Origin: Montifringilla adamsi
Lineage: Eukaryota > Chordata > Aves > Passeriformes > Passeridae
DNA length: 64,000 nt
Reading direction: 5' to 3'
NCBI GenBank assembly: GCA_017590115.1
Contig: JAGGNK010006659.1
Location: forward strand, 124,001-188,000
Below, in pieces: positions 51,700 through 63,747 of the stretch. Position numbers and translations under genes: made by a program. A model generated the notes under the pieces. It made no database searches. It was not told where the DNA came from and saw nothing but the letters and a program-made list of their open reading frames with translations. Position 1 is the stretch's first letter. Every line of letters starts with the position of its first letter.

Positions 51700-52000
51700 C
51701 TCCTGAGATAAGCTATGCTAAGAATGTGTGGAATCTCTGGTCCAGACAAAATAGGGTGCTTTTGCCATTCATTCCTAATCAGGGTAATCTCAGCTGTTTG
51801 GACCCCCCTGTCACTCCAGAAATACAGATGGATTCTACATAGCTTGATAGCATTAGGGCACACTGTGCACCAGAGTCTACTACAGCCTTAAGCTCCTGTG
51901 AGGCTGCTATGCCAAGCCATTGAATCCACACAGTCCAGTAAACCCAGTTACGCCTCTCTTCCACCTGGATGGAAGCAGGACTCCTCTAACACTGATCACC
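51700..52000 (-). pseudogene. ERVL protease remnant
   Basis: The aspartic-protease active site reads VVDSGAQCALM (codons about 51851-51884, open run 51779-51964); the D-S-G triplet is a known variant of D-T-G. Downstream on the minus strand, in another frame (51672-51863), is IPHILSIAYLRRGYF, the protease-to-RT junction of bird ERVL. The frame change between them shows at least one indel. Confidence 0.7.
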
Positions 52001-53340
52001 ATCTCCCCTCCTAACATCTTGTAGAAATGGACTAGAACTTCTCTCCCTAGAGACAGTAGTATGATCAGACCTTCTATTCTGTCTGGAAAATTTACCACTG
52101 GAGAATAGAGCAAAAAATTCCCTGGGGGAAAAAACCCCATTTGTAGACATTTTTTCCTGCAATTTCCACACCTATAAATTCAAGGTAGGTTGTCCATCCC
52201 ACTTCCTCATATCCTTCTCCATGGTCCCAAAGGTAAAGCCACAGGGTACCCTGGGGTGTGTCCTTCTGTGTTCTCTCTCTTGCACAAAAGAACTCCTGCT
52301 GTCAGTTGTTGAAATATGGGCCCGTACAGGTGGGGAGCAGGACATATTCTCTCTGAATTGCTGGAACTCATGAGTCAGTTTATCTGTCAGTTTATCAGTT
52401 TCCCTAAAGCTGCAATGATGGAGAACGGAATACTCTCTTCATATTCCCAGAATTGCCAAATCACATCACTGACTGTTGGTGGTGCATCACCTTTCTAAAA
52501 AACTGTTGCCAAGGGGTCAGCATGTACTGCTGGTGCACTCTGTACAAATTTCCTCCACAAAGTTCATTGACAGAAGAGGTCATCTGGATCTGTGGGGAGC
52601 TGCACATTTTCTGGGTCAAAATTTCATTTCTTTCTCATATTTCATTTCCCTCAGTTACTGAATACCTGTCTTTATTGTAGTCCATTTGCCTGATTTACAT
52701 GAAATATCTTTATGGGAATACCTTTCCCTCATACTTGATAAGAGTCTCCTTCAGCAACTAAGGACTTGTGTCTTTTCTCCCTATTTTGTTGTCACTGCCT
52801 GGTTCCTCAGCAAGTGATCCCAGCTGCCTGGCTTCCTTACCCTCTAACTCAACATTATTGTCTCCATTGTCCCAGCACTGGAGTAGCCAGGTAGTAAAAT
52901 GCTCACATGGATGACAGCTGAAATCTTTTCTTGGCTCCTGTAGCTCACTCAGAGATAGGGATTGAGATGTGGTTGTCCCTTCTGTCTCTTCTTCCAGTTC
53001 CAGTGATAGCCTCGATGGTGGCCCTGAAATTCACCCTTCTGATGGTTCTGCTTCTTCCTCCTCTTTGCTCTCCCTGTCCTCCTTGACTGTTTTTGCCAAA
53101 GCTTTTTTGCCAGGTGATGTTCATGTACTTTTCAGTTTCTCTGCACCTGTTGATTCCGCTCCAGGGGTTTCGGTGGCAGCGCCGGTCGCTGGCGTTGGAG
53201 CAGCCTCAGTGTCTGTCACAGTGGTGGGGCCAGCTGCAGCCCTGCTGTCATCTCATTGTCAGGTTCAGAGACCCTCCAGAGGCCACTGAGCAGCGCTGAA
53301 CACGGCTCAACAGGCCTGGCCAGGCCCCAACACTTGCAGT
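52000..53340 (-). pseudogene. ERVL gag remnant
   Basis: Only the C-terminal part is recognisable: the run MRKWDGQPTLNL around 52180-52215 followed by a stop and WKLQEKMSTNG. Upstream of it (52300-53340) the position and GC-richer composition fit gag, but the frames are broken. The plus-strand 106-codon frame at 52969-53289 is antisense and serine-rich by chance. Confidence 0.55.
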
Positions 53341-53370
53341 GATTTGAGTCCTCTCTGGGATACCGAGTTA

Positions 53371-55009
53371 CAGCACACTTTTTAAAAAAGTATTTCACCA
53401 GTGTTTCTAGATTCTTTATTTGTTCAAGGATTAATGGATTTGGAATTTCAAGGTGTTATCTCCAAGTCCTTCAACAAGTTGATTGACTTGTTATAGAATA
53501 ACTTTTTCGATTTGGTTGTGAAAATGTAAAAACTTCATTATTTATCATAGGCATTTTTTAGTCTGTTTGACAATTTTAATGTTAACCATCTTATTTGTTG
53601 AAAATGGACAACTAATATCTAACAGAACAGAAATAAATTAAGAACTTTTTGACCTTAAGGATCATAAAGTGGAGATAGTATGATAAAAAGTGATATATTA
53701 TCATCTCTTTCCTGAAACTACACATATTTTTTTCTGCTGCTTACATTTATTCTGTGGAAATACACTAACATACAGAAAGCATTTTGCATGCTATTTAATA
53801 AGGTACAATGTTAAAGATAATTTTAAATATTCATTTCTTGCCAGCACTTTTTTGACTTACAATTATAAGAAACTTTCATCTACAGTAATAGCAACTGTAC
53901 TTTTACTTCAAGCAATTTCATATTAATTGATTGCAAATTTCCAGCTGGTGAAGGAAACTAAACTACAACTGCAATGGCTACAGTTATTAATTCATTTTTA
54001 ATACTAGAAAAAAAAAAAGAAAAAAAAAACTTTACGGATTAAGTAACTGAAATTAGAAATTGATGTATTTTAGAATGCCTGAGAAGTTCATTAGGTTTCC
54101 ATGTCAATATACTCAAGCAGCATGGGATTGAATCCTGTATGGGATTGATTCCTGTGATATTTTAAACTTTTCCATTTCTTCCTCACTTAGCTCTAAAAAA
54201 CTTTCAGTGGGAAAAATCAGAACCCTTAATCCAATTTTGAATATATACCAAAAATATACCATAGTTTGTCTCAAGGACTGAATTTCAACTTTGACAATAA
54301 CTTTTATAAATCATTCAGATTCTGACAGGTATCTCTCAAACATCTGGAGGGCTTTAATCAAGTTTTATTCTCAATAAAATAATTTCACACAGGAAAAATG
54401 ATGAAGTTTTGTTATATATTTTGCCATAAATTTTATTACAGCCTTGTGGGAACACTTAATGAATACCAGTTAAATATTGCAGAACTGAAATACTATTAGT
54501 TTTCAGAAAAAATACTTAAAAGTTGATCACATAGCCTAATATTCACTTAAAGCCAACCAGAATTTTAAGCCCTGGAAACAGGAAAAAATGAGATAACTAA
54601 TGAACTAATTAATGAGGTAACTAGCATCAGAAATAGTCACTCAAATTCAGCTATAGACTGGTTAAATAGCTGAACGTTGATATACTGCACAGGCAGGTGT
54701 TAAGGCACATCAGGGAACACCACTTAAGACAGTGTAGCATGCACCAGAAAAATTTCTGCATGAAGCATTGCTGACATTCTGTAACCTGCATTTAGGATAA
54801 AGGTTGCTTTCTGAGACTAAGAAAGATTTGTTGCCTCAAAAGATTAGTCACCCAAGGTAAGCAGTGACTCATAAAAATACTCTGCCCAGGGGAAATAGTT
54901 TACTGACAATCTTTATAATAAATATTTTCTGAAATTCAGTAAACAGTGTCCATACACTCAATCTATCTAACTTACCCTTTGCTGTTGACTTAAAATCTGT
55001 GTGAAATCT
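53371..55009. other. unique AT-rich sequence
   Basis: No 5' LTR of the ERVL is visible here. A near-palindromic ACTTTTTAAAAAAGT sits at its left edge, and an A-rich run at 54008-54030. No gene is seen. Confidence 0.45.
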
Positions 55010-55710
55010 CACAGAATCATGGAATTATTACCTTCAATAATCAATGAGTCCAGCTGTTAAAATAGCATGGAAATTTTGCCACTAAACCACATTCCCAAGT
55101 GCCACAAACATGCCTTTATAACACTTCCCTGAGCAACTTATTGCCTGACCAGACTTCCAGAGGAGAAGTCTTAATAGAGCGTCTAAACCCTCCCTGGCAG
55201 AAATTGAAGCTATTTTCTTCTGTCCTGTCATTTGTTGCTTGCGAGAAATGACTGACCCCCACCTGGCTTCATCCTCCTTTCAGGAAGTTGTAGAGAGAGG
55301 CCCCCCTGAGATTCCTTTTCTCCAGGCTAAACACCCCCAGCTCCCTGGGCGGCTCTTCACAGGATTTGTGCTCCAGATCCTTCAAATACTCTATTGCCCT
55401 TCTCTGGACACATTTCAGCACTTCAAGGTCCTTCCTGAATTTCGGGGCTCAGAACTGGACATGGGATTTTAGGAAATTCACCACTGCCAAATACAGGAGG
55501 ATGATCCCTTCACTAGTTCTGCTGGCTACACTGATTTTTGTGATATTCCTGATCCAAGCCAGAGTGCCATCTGCCTTTTTGGCCACCTGGGCACACTGCT
55601 CATGTTAAGCTGGCTGGTTCATGTTAAGCTGGCTGTGCACCAGCACCCCCAGGTCTTTTTTCACTAAGCAGCTTTCAGCCTGTAGTCCCAAGAATACTCC
55701 TCGTCATACA
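55010..55710 (-). mobile_element. CR1 LINE, 3' portion
   Basis: Antisense CR1 from the 3' end (TCACAGAATCATGGAATTAT at 55009-55028) through the UTR to ORF2: 'ctccaggctaaacaccccca', 'cccttctctggacacatttc', 'ggcacactgctcatgttaag' and 'caccagcacccccaggtctt'. A 16-bp segment is tandemly duplicated at 55601-55616 and 55620-55635. Moderately diverged. Confidence 0.9.
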
Positions 55711-57539
55711 GCCTAAAATAGGTGTAAAAAATATAATTTTTATAATAAATTAGTTTTCATAGTAATTTGTGAAAATGCAAACATTAGATTTTGGTTTTGC
55801 TTCATTTTATTTTCATGACCCGAATACACTATTGTATGGTATTATTTTTAAGGGATCTGGGAGCAATGGGAAAGCATGAAACAGAGGACGCTTAAAGAAA
55901 TTGTCATCAAATATTTAGAAAACTAATGTTTTCCTTAAAAGATTAATTTTATCTCTGAAATGTATGTAGTATGTGTGATAGGGATGTCTAAGGAATTAAT
56001 TTATATGGAGATGGTTTTCCTTGGATATTAAATGACAGGAAAGTTGTTTCAGAGAAACAGAATGTAGGAATAGACAAGATAAAGCTTGGAATTTGCAATT
56101 TAATCCTGTACCACAATTTGGGCAAGGACAGCTTGCCCAATATCTGAATCTTTGTAGCACAGAATGACAAGTGATACAAATGAGAAATATTGTAGTCTAC
56201 AAATCCAAAATAATTGTTCCATACACTCATTTCTGGGCAACGTAGCTTTGTGCAAGACTTTATTTCCATTGATGACAGCTTTAAACTGACATGCCTCATA
56301 CCCAGCATATACTTGTATTCTAGACACTGAGCAGACATCACTTTTAATTCCTAGCTCTAAAAAATTTTCATAGATTAAAAAAGGCTTTATTAACAACTGC
56401 TATCAGAAAAAATGCATTTGATCATTCACTAAGACGCTTTGCAGACGACACATATTCAGTAGATCTCAGTTTTTTTCCAGTGAAGACCTGAAATATTGTC
56501 AGCAAACCCCCCAGAAAAGCTTTTTTCCTCTGTGCTCCCCAGAGCTCCTCACCTTCCTCTGACACAGGTCCCCTTCTGCAGCCAGGCTGACCATGCAAAA
56601 TGAGCCGAGGGACAGAGGGCAGCTGCTGGGTTTGGCATCAGGAGCTGCTGCTGAGCCACGGAGGAAGGCCCAGCTCCCCATGCCAAGAGAGGGTTCCAGA
56701 TGGCCCCAGGCACACAGCTGGAACAGGTGGGTGAAGCAGAACATGGTGAGGTTCTGCGGGCAGGCAGAAAGCTGCGAGGGCAGGCCAGGCATCATCACTC
56801 TGAGGCTGCACAGAGGGACAGAGGTGTGTCCTTGAGGAAGCTTGGCTGCAAGGCATGGGATATTTCTGGAGACTCCATGTCTCCTGAAAACAGCCTCACT
56901 CAGGAGGTCTCATGGGTTACTACCACATTCTTCAGGCTCAGGAAGAATTCATTTTCACCCTCATGCAATCTAACCCCAAAAAATATCTCCTTTTTGAGGG
57001 CTTTTTCTCTGCTTTTATTTCCCTCTGGGACTGTGGCTATGCACACCCCAGACCATGAAATTCCATTCTCACATTTATGGAAAACCTTGTGTTAGCCCCA
57101 GCCAACTATTAATAATGATAGAATCAATCTGAATTGCATTTGTAACTTTTGCCCCATTTCCTCTGACATGTCCAAACAGTCCCAGAAAACATGCATTTTT
57201 TTGGCTTCATAAATTTATTTTGAAAGCAAACCAAAATAAGCAAATAGTAAGCTTCCTCGTTAACCTATATTTTGAAAGAGTTCCTTGAAAGGCTCTTTTA
57301 AATTATTTAATAGCAAGAGAAGGTCTAAGGAAAATATTAAACTGATACCAGATGATGTTCATCGGACAAAAATGAATGAAAAAAAGTGGAGGTATGTAAT
57401 GCCTTCTTTGTCTCATTCTTTAATATTACTGCTAATAATAATTGACCTGCCCATTCCTCTGAGTTGGAAGACCACAACTCTGGAAGCAATGACTTTCTAT
57501 TTGTGGACACTGAAATTGTAAGGGACAAGATGTATCAGT
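55711..57539. other. unique sequence with a GC-rich islet
   Basis: Mostly AT-rich and unrecognised, but about 56490-56890 is distinctly GC-rich with overlapping open frames on both strands (99 codons minus at 56499-56798; 131 codons plus at 56700-57095). CpG is sparse. I recognise neither a protein nor a transposon. Confidence 0.4.
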
Positions 57540-58590
57540 TCATAAATCCATGGGACGTGGTGGGATTCATCCTGAAGTACTGAAGGATCTAGTAGATATT
57601 ATAGCAGGAACCCTGTGGTCATTTATCAAAGGTCTGGGGCATTGGGGGAAGTCCTTGCTGAATGAAATCTGGCCAGTGTTGTTCTATTTACAAGGATGTG
57701 AAGGAGGACTCTGGAAACTACAGACCTGTTAGTCTGACCTCAGTACCTGGAAAAAATATGGAGGAGTTCAGTAGTGGAAACTACCAAAAGGCATGTCAAG
57801 AACAATGCAATTTCCAGGCACAGACCGTGTGGGTTCAACAAAGGGAAGGTCCCACCTAAATAATTTGATATCCTTCTACAATAAAATCTCTCACCTGGTG
57901 GTTGAAGGGAAAACAGTCATTGCATCTTTTCTTGGTTTCAGTATTGCTTTTGATACTGTCCGTCACAGTTTCTTTCTGGACAAGCTGTTGTGATGGTCAG
58001 GTTCACAGTGTGATGGATGAAGAACTGGCTGAATATCAGAACTTCAGGGGTTTTAGTGTGTGGGGCTACATCTGCCCAGTGAGCAATCACCAGTGGTGTT
58101 CCTCAGGAATTCACTGTGGGACCAGTTCTGGTCAACAAGTTTATCAATGATTTGGATGCAGGACTTGAATGCACCACTAGTGAGTGTGCCGATGATACCA
58201 AACTGAGTGGTGCTGCTGAAGGTGCTTTCTACCTCTCAGTTTTGCAGCAGGATCTGCATATACTACAGCATTGGGCAATTATCAATGGAATGAAATTCAA
58301 TACATGACAGATTTTGCCCGTGGGATTGGGAGTAACACCAGGTACAAGTATAAGCTGGGAGAGGAGTGTGTGTAGGGCAGCCCTGCAAAAGGGATCTGGG
58401 GGAGCTGGTCGGCAGCAGCTCAGGGTGAGCCAGCAGTGCGTGCCCGGGCAGCCAGGAGGGCAAACCCATCCCGGGGTGCATCAGACACAGCATCACCAGC
58501 TGTGATTGGGATCATCCTGCTGCATTCAGCCCTGGTGCGGCCTCACCCTGAGTCCTGTGTGCTGGGCCCCACACTCTGAGAAGGGTGGGA
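57540..58590 (+). mobile_element. CR1 LINE, ORF2 segment, 3'-truncated at an LTR
   Basis: Plus-strand CR1 beginning within ORF2 (reading GGIHPEVLKDLVDIIAGTL near 57558) and continuing through the RT to just before the 3' UTR ('gtgctgggccccacactctg' at 58558-58577). The final part of CR1 that should follow is absent; instead an LTR begins at 58616. GC-rich between 58350 and 58580, as in the same CR1 zone at 5950-6290. Confidence 0.88.
57550..58307 (+). pseudogene. CR1 reverse-transcriptase remnant
   Basis: The RT can be followed across at least four frames: GGIHPEVLKDLVDIIAG (57558 on), then KEDSGNYRPVSLTSVPGK (about 57695-57755), then SIAFDTVRHSFFLDKLL (about 57943-57993; the A-F-D block with the first catalytic aspartate) and NDLDAGLECTT...CADDTKL, whose C-A-D-D (58185-58196) is the Y/F-A-D-D box with cysteine at the first position. 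Both catalytic aspartates of the box survive, but frameshifts between blocks kill the gene. Confidence 0.85.
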
Positions 58591-58615
58591 AAGCCCTTGA
58601 ATGATTCTGGGTTGA

Positions 58616-59048
58616 TGTTGTGGTACACCAGTTTAGTTGTTCTCTTGCACTGGGTGATTGGGAATTTGCACAGAATAGTTTTACATTGCACTGTATAGCT
58701 TATGTTATATCACATGGTTTGTTACCCCTTTCCCCCATCACATGGTCTTTCCTTCACCTATCCTGGTACCACCTGGTGGTCTCTCCCCTGGGTTACCCCT
58801 CCCCTCCCCACTCCTCACTGGTATCCCATTGGCTGTGGACCTCTCCCTCTGTCCCCATCCCGGGGTATAAAAGCTCCCTGCCACCAGGGAACACCCTCTT
58901 TCCTCCCATGGGTTTGTCCACCTGATGTGTGTTTTGGAATAAAGGACAACATTTCCCACGTGGAGAAGAGCGCTTCTCAATCTTTTACCTTGGTCTATGA
59001 ATTATTGTGTAGGCAAGGGTCTATATCTAGCCGGAGTGGACCCCAACA
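58616..59048 (+). mobile_element. solo LTR with readable promoter and poly(A) signals
   Basis: 433 bp. The ends are inverted repeats of each other: TGTTGTGGTACAC at the left and the complement of TGTTGGGGTCCAC at the right (11 of 13 matching). Inside are an inverted CCAAT box (ATTGG, 58828-58832), TATAAAA (58866-58872) and AATAAA (58938-58943), which fixes the orientation as plus and divides U3 (about 280 bp), R and U5. C-rich U3 blocks precede the TATA box. There is no target duplication: the left flank is GGTTGA and the right flank GCCCAG. No internal retroviral sequence follows. Plus-strand frames at 58620-59076 are chance. Confidence 0.8.
58866..58872 (+). promoter_or_regulatory. LTR TATA box
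   Basis: TATAAAA in GC-rich context, 34-40 bp downstream of an inverted CCAAT box and 66 bp before AATAAA, the expected retroviral core promoter layout. Whether it is active is unknown. Confidence 0.7.
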
Positions 59049-61169
59049 GCCCAGGCAACACAATCCTTCAGGCTGAATATGCAGTAAGCATAATTGAAAG
59101 ATTTTTAAAATATATCTTTATGAAGCTTAAAATGAGTAGGAAAACATTTTGAAAATTTTTACATAAGTTGAAATTGAATAGAAAAAGAGTGTTAAGATTT
59201 TCATAGAGACTAAGCATGGGAAACTCAATCAGAAGAAAGATTGCTTTTTTAGAAGGCCAAACCATTCACCTGAGACTTGTATATAGCCCAAAAAGGAGTT
59301 TTAAAATGAATAGAAAAAAGAAATATGAGACACTGGAGTGAAGCAATAAAAAGGGGTTTTTTTCTTCCCATGAAAGGAATATTATGCTGTAGAGGAACCA
59401 AAACCATAAATGGCCTATAACATTACTAAACAATTCTCAAAGGTTTTACATTTTTTTGAGCCATAAGTGGGTATATTAGATAAACAACAGATCCTTCAGT
59501 CACTATTTTCCTTGGTATTGGAATGCTTCTTTATTTGGAAGAATTTTAAAATTGTTTAGAGATAAAAAATCTTATCTTATTTGAGGCGAATGGAATTTAT
59601 GTAGGAAAGAAGCAATTCTGGAATTCATCTAATCCTTAATGGTCGATCTGGCTATCCCTCCTACTTCCCACCCCAATATGTCCTTAAATTTGTTTTCTAA
59701 CCAAAGAGGATTTATTCAATGGGAGAAATGCATTATATAATGTCATAGTTTTAACATATATGAAGTATACTTATATGACCATGAAAAATCTACTCTGCAG
59801 TTTTAACGCTGTACCTTTCACTCCTGGAATGAGCTCCATGAAGGTATGCTTCTCTTTTCCACTTCAAAAGCAGAGCAGATCCATCAATAACCTGCAGGAT
59901 AGGTGCTTGTTTTAAAAGAAATGGAACATTCGCTACCTTTTGTTGGAATATTTGTTAAAACATCTGAATTCAGTTGTATTTCTTCCAGTTTAAGATGGGA
60001 AGCTCATGGTTATTTGTAATGACTTAAGAGAAAAATTGAAAAAGTTCTAAAGCACGAAATACTACTAAACTCGTCTAAATACTTTTTTTCTGCTCAAAAC
60101 AGTACAAGTTGAATTTTGTTTGAAAAACTGACTTTTTTCATTGTCAATAGATATTTGTTTCCAAAATATTTCTTTTTTTCTTACTATGCAGCACCTGTTC
60201 AAGTCCACAGTATTCCAACAAAGTTCCAAAAATAGAACAATGACATTAACATACTAGAAACTAATAAAGAAGAAATCAATATATCTTGATATTAAAATTG
60301 TGAAATACTTTGATTCCATAGGAACATTAAGCTTTTATCTTCAGATAAATTTTGTACATCATACCTTGTGTTTTGGAACAGGGAGAACCCTGAAAATAAG
60401 ACAGGCTTGAAGAGAAATATTATTTAGAAATAGTGGGATATATCAGAAGACAGAAAATATGTGTGGAAAGGTAAACAGTGTGGAAAAAAGCCAGGAGGGA
60501 GAGGGACTCTTGTTCACACTGTGCATAAGTTATGAACTGATTTAAGGAAAAGATCATGCACCTTCCACCTCTTTACCACTGCATATCATCTATTGTGTGA
60601 TCAAGCTATACAGAATACCTGTACTGTTACTTCCTGTTTGACAGTCAATCTGGATATTGGTGTTGGAATTCTCCTATTTGAAAGGCACTATACAGGAAAG
60701 TGTTCATATTAATTAACCTTGTCGCTTTACAGACAGATAACCAAAAATCTCTAATTTCATGTTGTTATGTACAAATATTAGCACATGTAATCTACTTTTT
60801 AACTTTTTTCTTAGCTTGTCTTTTCTAGATTAACAACACCAGTTTGAGTAACATGCAATTTTAGTGAATACCTGTCCACTTAGAATTGGGGGAAAACAAC
60901 TTGCCATGGACTCAGTGTAGTGAAAAAGGGACAGTCAAATTCACAACTTTCATGCTTATAGTTTTCTTTCCGATAACTCTAAAAGGAGACAAGAAGTTTT
61001 GTCAGCATTTTTAAACCGCATGAAAATATTGCAATGACACTCACAAAAGAATGTAGAATTTCCTTTAGGATTTGTGTCATAAACTGCAAAAAACATACTT
61101 GTGTATAGTGGGAAAAAATGATAACCCAATTAACTTCAGAATCATATACAGAGGAAAGTGTAGACTGTG
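59049..61169. other. unique AT-rich sequence, no gene seen
   Basis: No repeat family, RNA gene or exon recognised. Confidence 0.5.
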
Positions 61170-61487
61170 ATAAGGTCATCCCTCAGCCTTCTCTTCAAGA
61201 TGAACAGACCAAGTGACCTCAGCTTCTCCTTATAAAGTTTTTCCCTCAAGGCCTGTCACCATCTTGGGCACCGTTCTCTGGACACATTTTAGTACCTTTA
61301 TATCCTTCTTATATTCAGCGGCTCCTACTATTCACTGGACTCAAGGTGAGGCCACTCAAGCACAGTGTAAAGTGGGACAATCCCCTCCCTTGCCCAGCTG
61401 GTGATGCTGTGCCTGATACACCCCAGGACAGGGTTGGCCCTCCTGGCTGCCAGGACACTGCTGACTTGTGTTCAATTTGCCTTTAAT
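61170..61487 (-). mobile_element. CR1 LINE internal fragment
   Basis: Antisense CR1 without its 3' terminus: 'aaggtcatccctcagccttc', 'caccgttctctggacacatt', 'acaccccaggacagggttgg' and 'cctcctggctgccaggacac'. About 318 bp, moderately diverged, truncated on both sides. Confidence 0.85.
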
Positions 61488-63747
61488 ATACACCAAATTA
61501 CATCTAAGCAATAGAAAAATGAAAGCAAGTTCATCAGTATCTGAGTCACTGTTAAGATGACTACCTCAAATGAGGTAATAAATTAGCAGTACTATTAGAC
61601 TGAGGACTATTATGGTGGAAATGCACTGTCAATCTGTTTCTCATTCACTAGAGATCAAGGTTTGAGACATAGCATAGTATATTAATTTTTCTTCCATTTC
61701 AAACATTTGACTCTTTAAAATCTTGTTACATTCATACAATAACAAAATTTCAAGGACATTTTTAAAAGGGGGAAGGCAAATATTCTGTTTTATTTATTTA
61801 TCCTTATAATCAAGCCATCTAATTTAGCAAATAGATTAAAGAACTATAGAAGTGAAAACAGTTTGTCAGACAGAAGGAGTACGTTGGCAATTGCTTATTT
61901 AGAAGAACAAAACAAACAATTTGCCTCAGCATGTATTTTACAGGGAAGTGTAAGCTTGCAATGTATCAGTAGTAATTAACATGCAACTTTTATCATTTTC
62001 ATTTCTCCCATCCTAATTGATGGTATGCTCTTGTTTATTACAAACAAACCACAGTGAATCTTTTCTTTATGCACTCCTGATAATTTATTTAGTTTTAGAA
62101 TTCTGAGTGTTCCACAGAGCTGTTAGGACTCAGCTAATGAATCATCTGAAATAAAATTTCTATATGGCCTAAAGAGGCAGACCATAGATTTAATCTTGCT
62201 CTAAAATGCTGCAGTTTGTGTGATTATCTGTACTTACCGTAAAAATATCTTTTCTGAGCAGTCCAGGAAACTGTCAACTTTACATGTTTTCAATTCAGAA
62301 TAATATTAAATCTAAGGCTTTATTCAGGATCTAAAAGAGAAGAATGTAAAGAAATCTGTCCTGACTCATTTTCTCTTGTTAAAACTAACAAGCCTGAGAT
62401 ATTTCATTCTACAAATTGCCTCAGCTTTCCAGAGAGATGATCATTGCCTTTAACTGCAAATGCCAGATCAATTTTTTTGATCCATTTGAAAGACTAAATG
62501 AAGCAAAGGCTCATGCACAGAGTAAGAGTCATAACTGTGAAGAAAGAAAAACAGTAATCATTATAGAGTGGCAGTTTTACAGTTGTTCACATTAAATAGT
62601 ATGCACTTGGTAATTTTCAAGAAACATAAAAAAGATTATGCTAATTTTGATTTTCAAGAGAAAAGGGGTGCTCTTTTGAGAAGAGAGGGCATGTGACCCT
62701 TGCAAAACTACTTTTTCTGTGTCAGGCCGAAGTCACCAAAACAGGTCTAGAGTAAAGTAATGGAAATACTATTGACACAGGAGTTCACACTCTTACCCAT
62801 CTATTCTGTCTTTCATATTTCTCAGTGAAAACAGAGGAAGTAGGCCTAAATGAAAAGAAGAGTATAGTGATGTAATTTTTGACTTGGTAAGGGTTCGAGA
62901 AGGGAACGAGACATGGCGCATAAAAATTGGAAGGCTTGAAATCTGTTAACATGCATTGTTTTGATGCAGCAGACTGTCAGACATTGCAGAGGTCAATGTT
63001 AAACTAAATTTATGGTTCTGCTGTGGTCCTTCACTGTGACTAGGCTATTCCTCCACATGAAAAATTTGATATGAGCAGTCACAGAGTTAGTATAGATGAT
63101 TCTAGTTGATTGCTGCTCACAGATGAGTATGCCTAACATCACAACATTATACTTATGAACACAAATTACAGCTCAATAGAAAAGTTATTTGGCTACGATT
63201 TTATGTAAAGATTTCACCTGTAATGAACAGTCCAGAAAAACTGAAACTGTACATCAGTAGTTGTTTAACATAGTAGACCATCTAGACCTCCTACATAAAC
63301 TTCATAAATGTCACATAGGTAACAAATATTAAACAAAGAATATTGACCTTAAGTTAATGTAGTCCTTTGACTAAATTTTAAGGAAAAGAAAAAAGAAACA
63401 TGCCATCTTCATAAGAAAAAACAGGGAGGGGGAGAAGTGGGAAAACAAACAAACAAAAATACCAAACAAACCTCAAAAACTAACAAAAAATTCCTCCAAA
63501 CCAAAAAAAAAAAAAAAAAAAAAAAAAATCATTTTTGTTCAAATACTTCTCTTATCATATTTTAAGTGGAATGTCTTTTGAGCTGATTTTTGTTACTGCT
63601 TCCTAAACCAGAAAAACTTTCAGACTCTGATGTTAAGACAGTACAAACAATGACAACATTAGCATTATGGAAAATACAACAAAATTATAAAAACTTAGAC
63701 TGCAAGAACAAAGAAGAATTTTGGTTAAAATGAAAATTCATTGAATT
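61488..63747. other. unique sequence, possibly conserved in part
   Basis: The part 61980-62540 is non-repetitive and evenly composed, in the style of conserved non-coding DNA; this is only an impression. A small CpG cluster (TTCGAG, AACGAG, GGCGCA) lies at 62893-62920. The A/C-rich tract 63442-63528 ends in A26. No gene is seen. Confidence 0.35.
63442..63528. repeat. A/C-rich tract with poly-A end
   Basis: CAAA and CCAAA words followed by a run of 26 A (63503-63528). Confidence 0.9.

Larger units (their letters stand above)
48711..53370 (-). mobile_element. ERVL-type endogenous retrovirus remnant
   Basis: An old provirus on the minus strand. The left edge (48711) carries the 3' terminus of a bird ERVL LTR in reverse complement: TGTCATGGTTTTGAGCCCAG, then 'aacaccacccagctgcc'. 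Moving right come integrase (49060-49859), RNase H (49860-50395), RT (50400-51680), protease (51700-52000) and gag (52000-53340), the gag-pro-pol order read on the minus strand. No env is present, as usual for ERVL. Internal sequence is about 4.3 kb, shorter than intact ERVL, because of deletions. Stops and frameshifts occur in every gene, so it cannot encode a virus. The 5' LTR is missing or unrecognisable to the right of 53370, and only the last 65 bp or so of the 3' LTR are recognised. Confidence 0.85.

Noticed and set aside
52969..53289. Serine-rich 106-codon plus-strand frame
   Set aside because: Antisense to the ERVL gag remnant.
58620..59076. Two proline/tryptophan-rich plus-strand frames of 101 and 124 codons
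   Set aside because: They translate the LTR itself (U3 C-rich blocks, TATA box, AATAAA), which is regulatory DNA.
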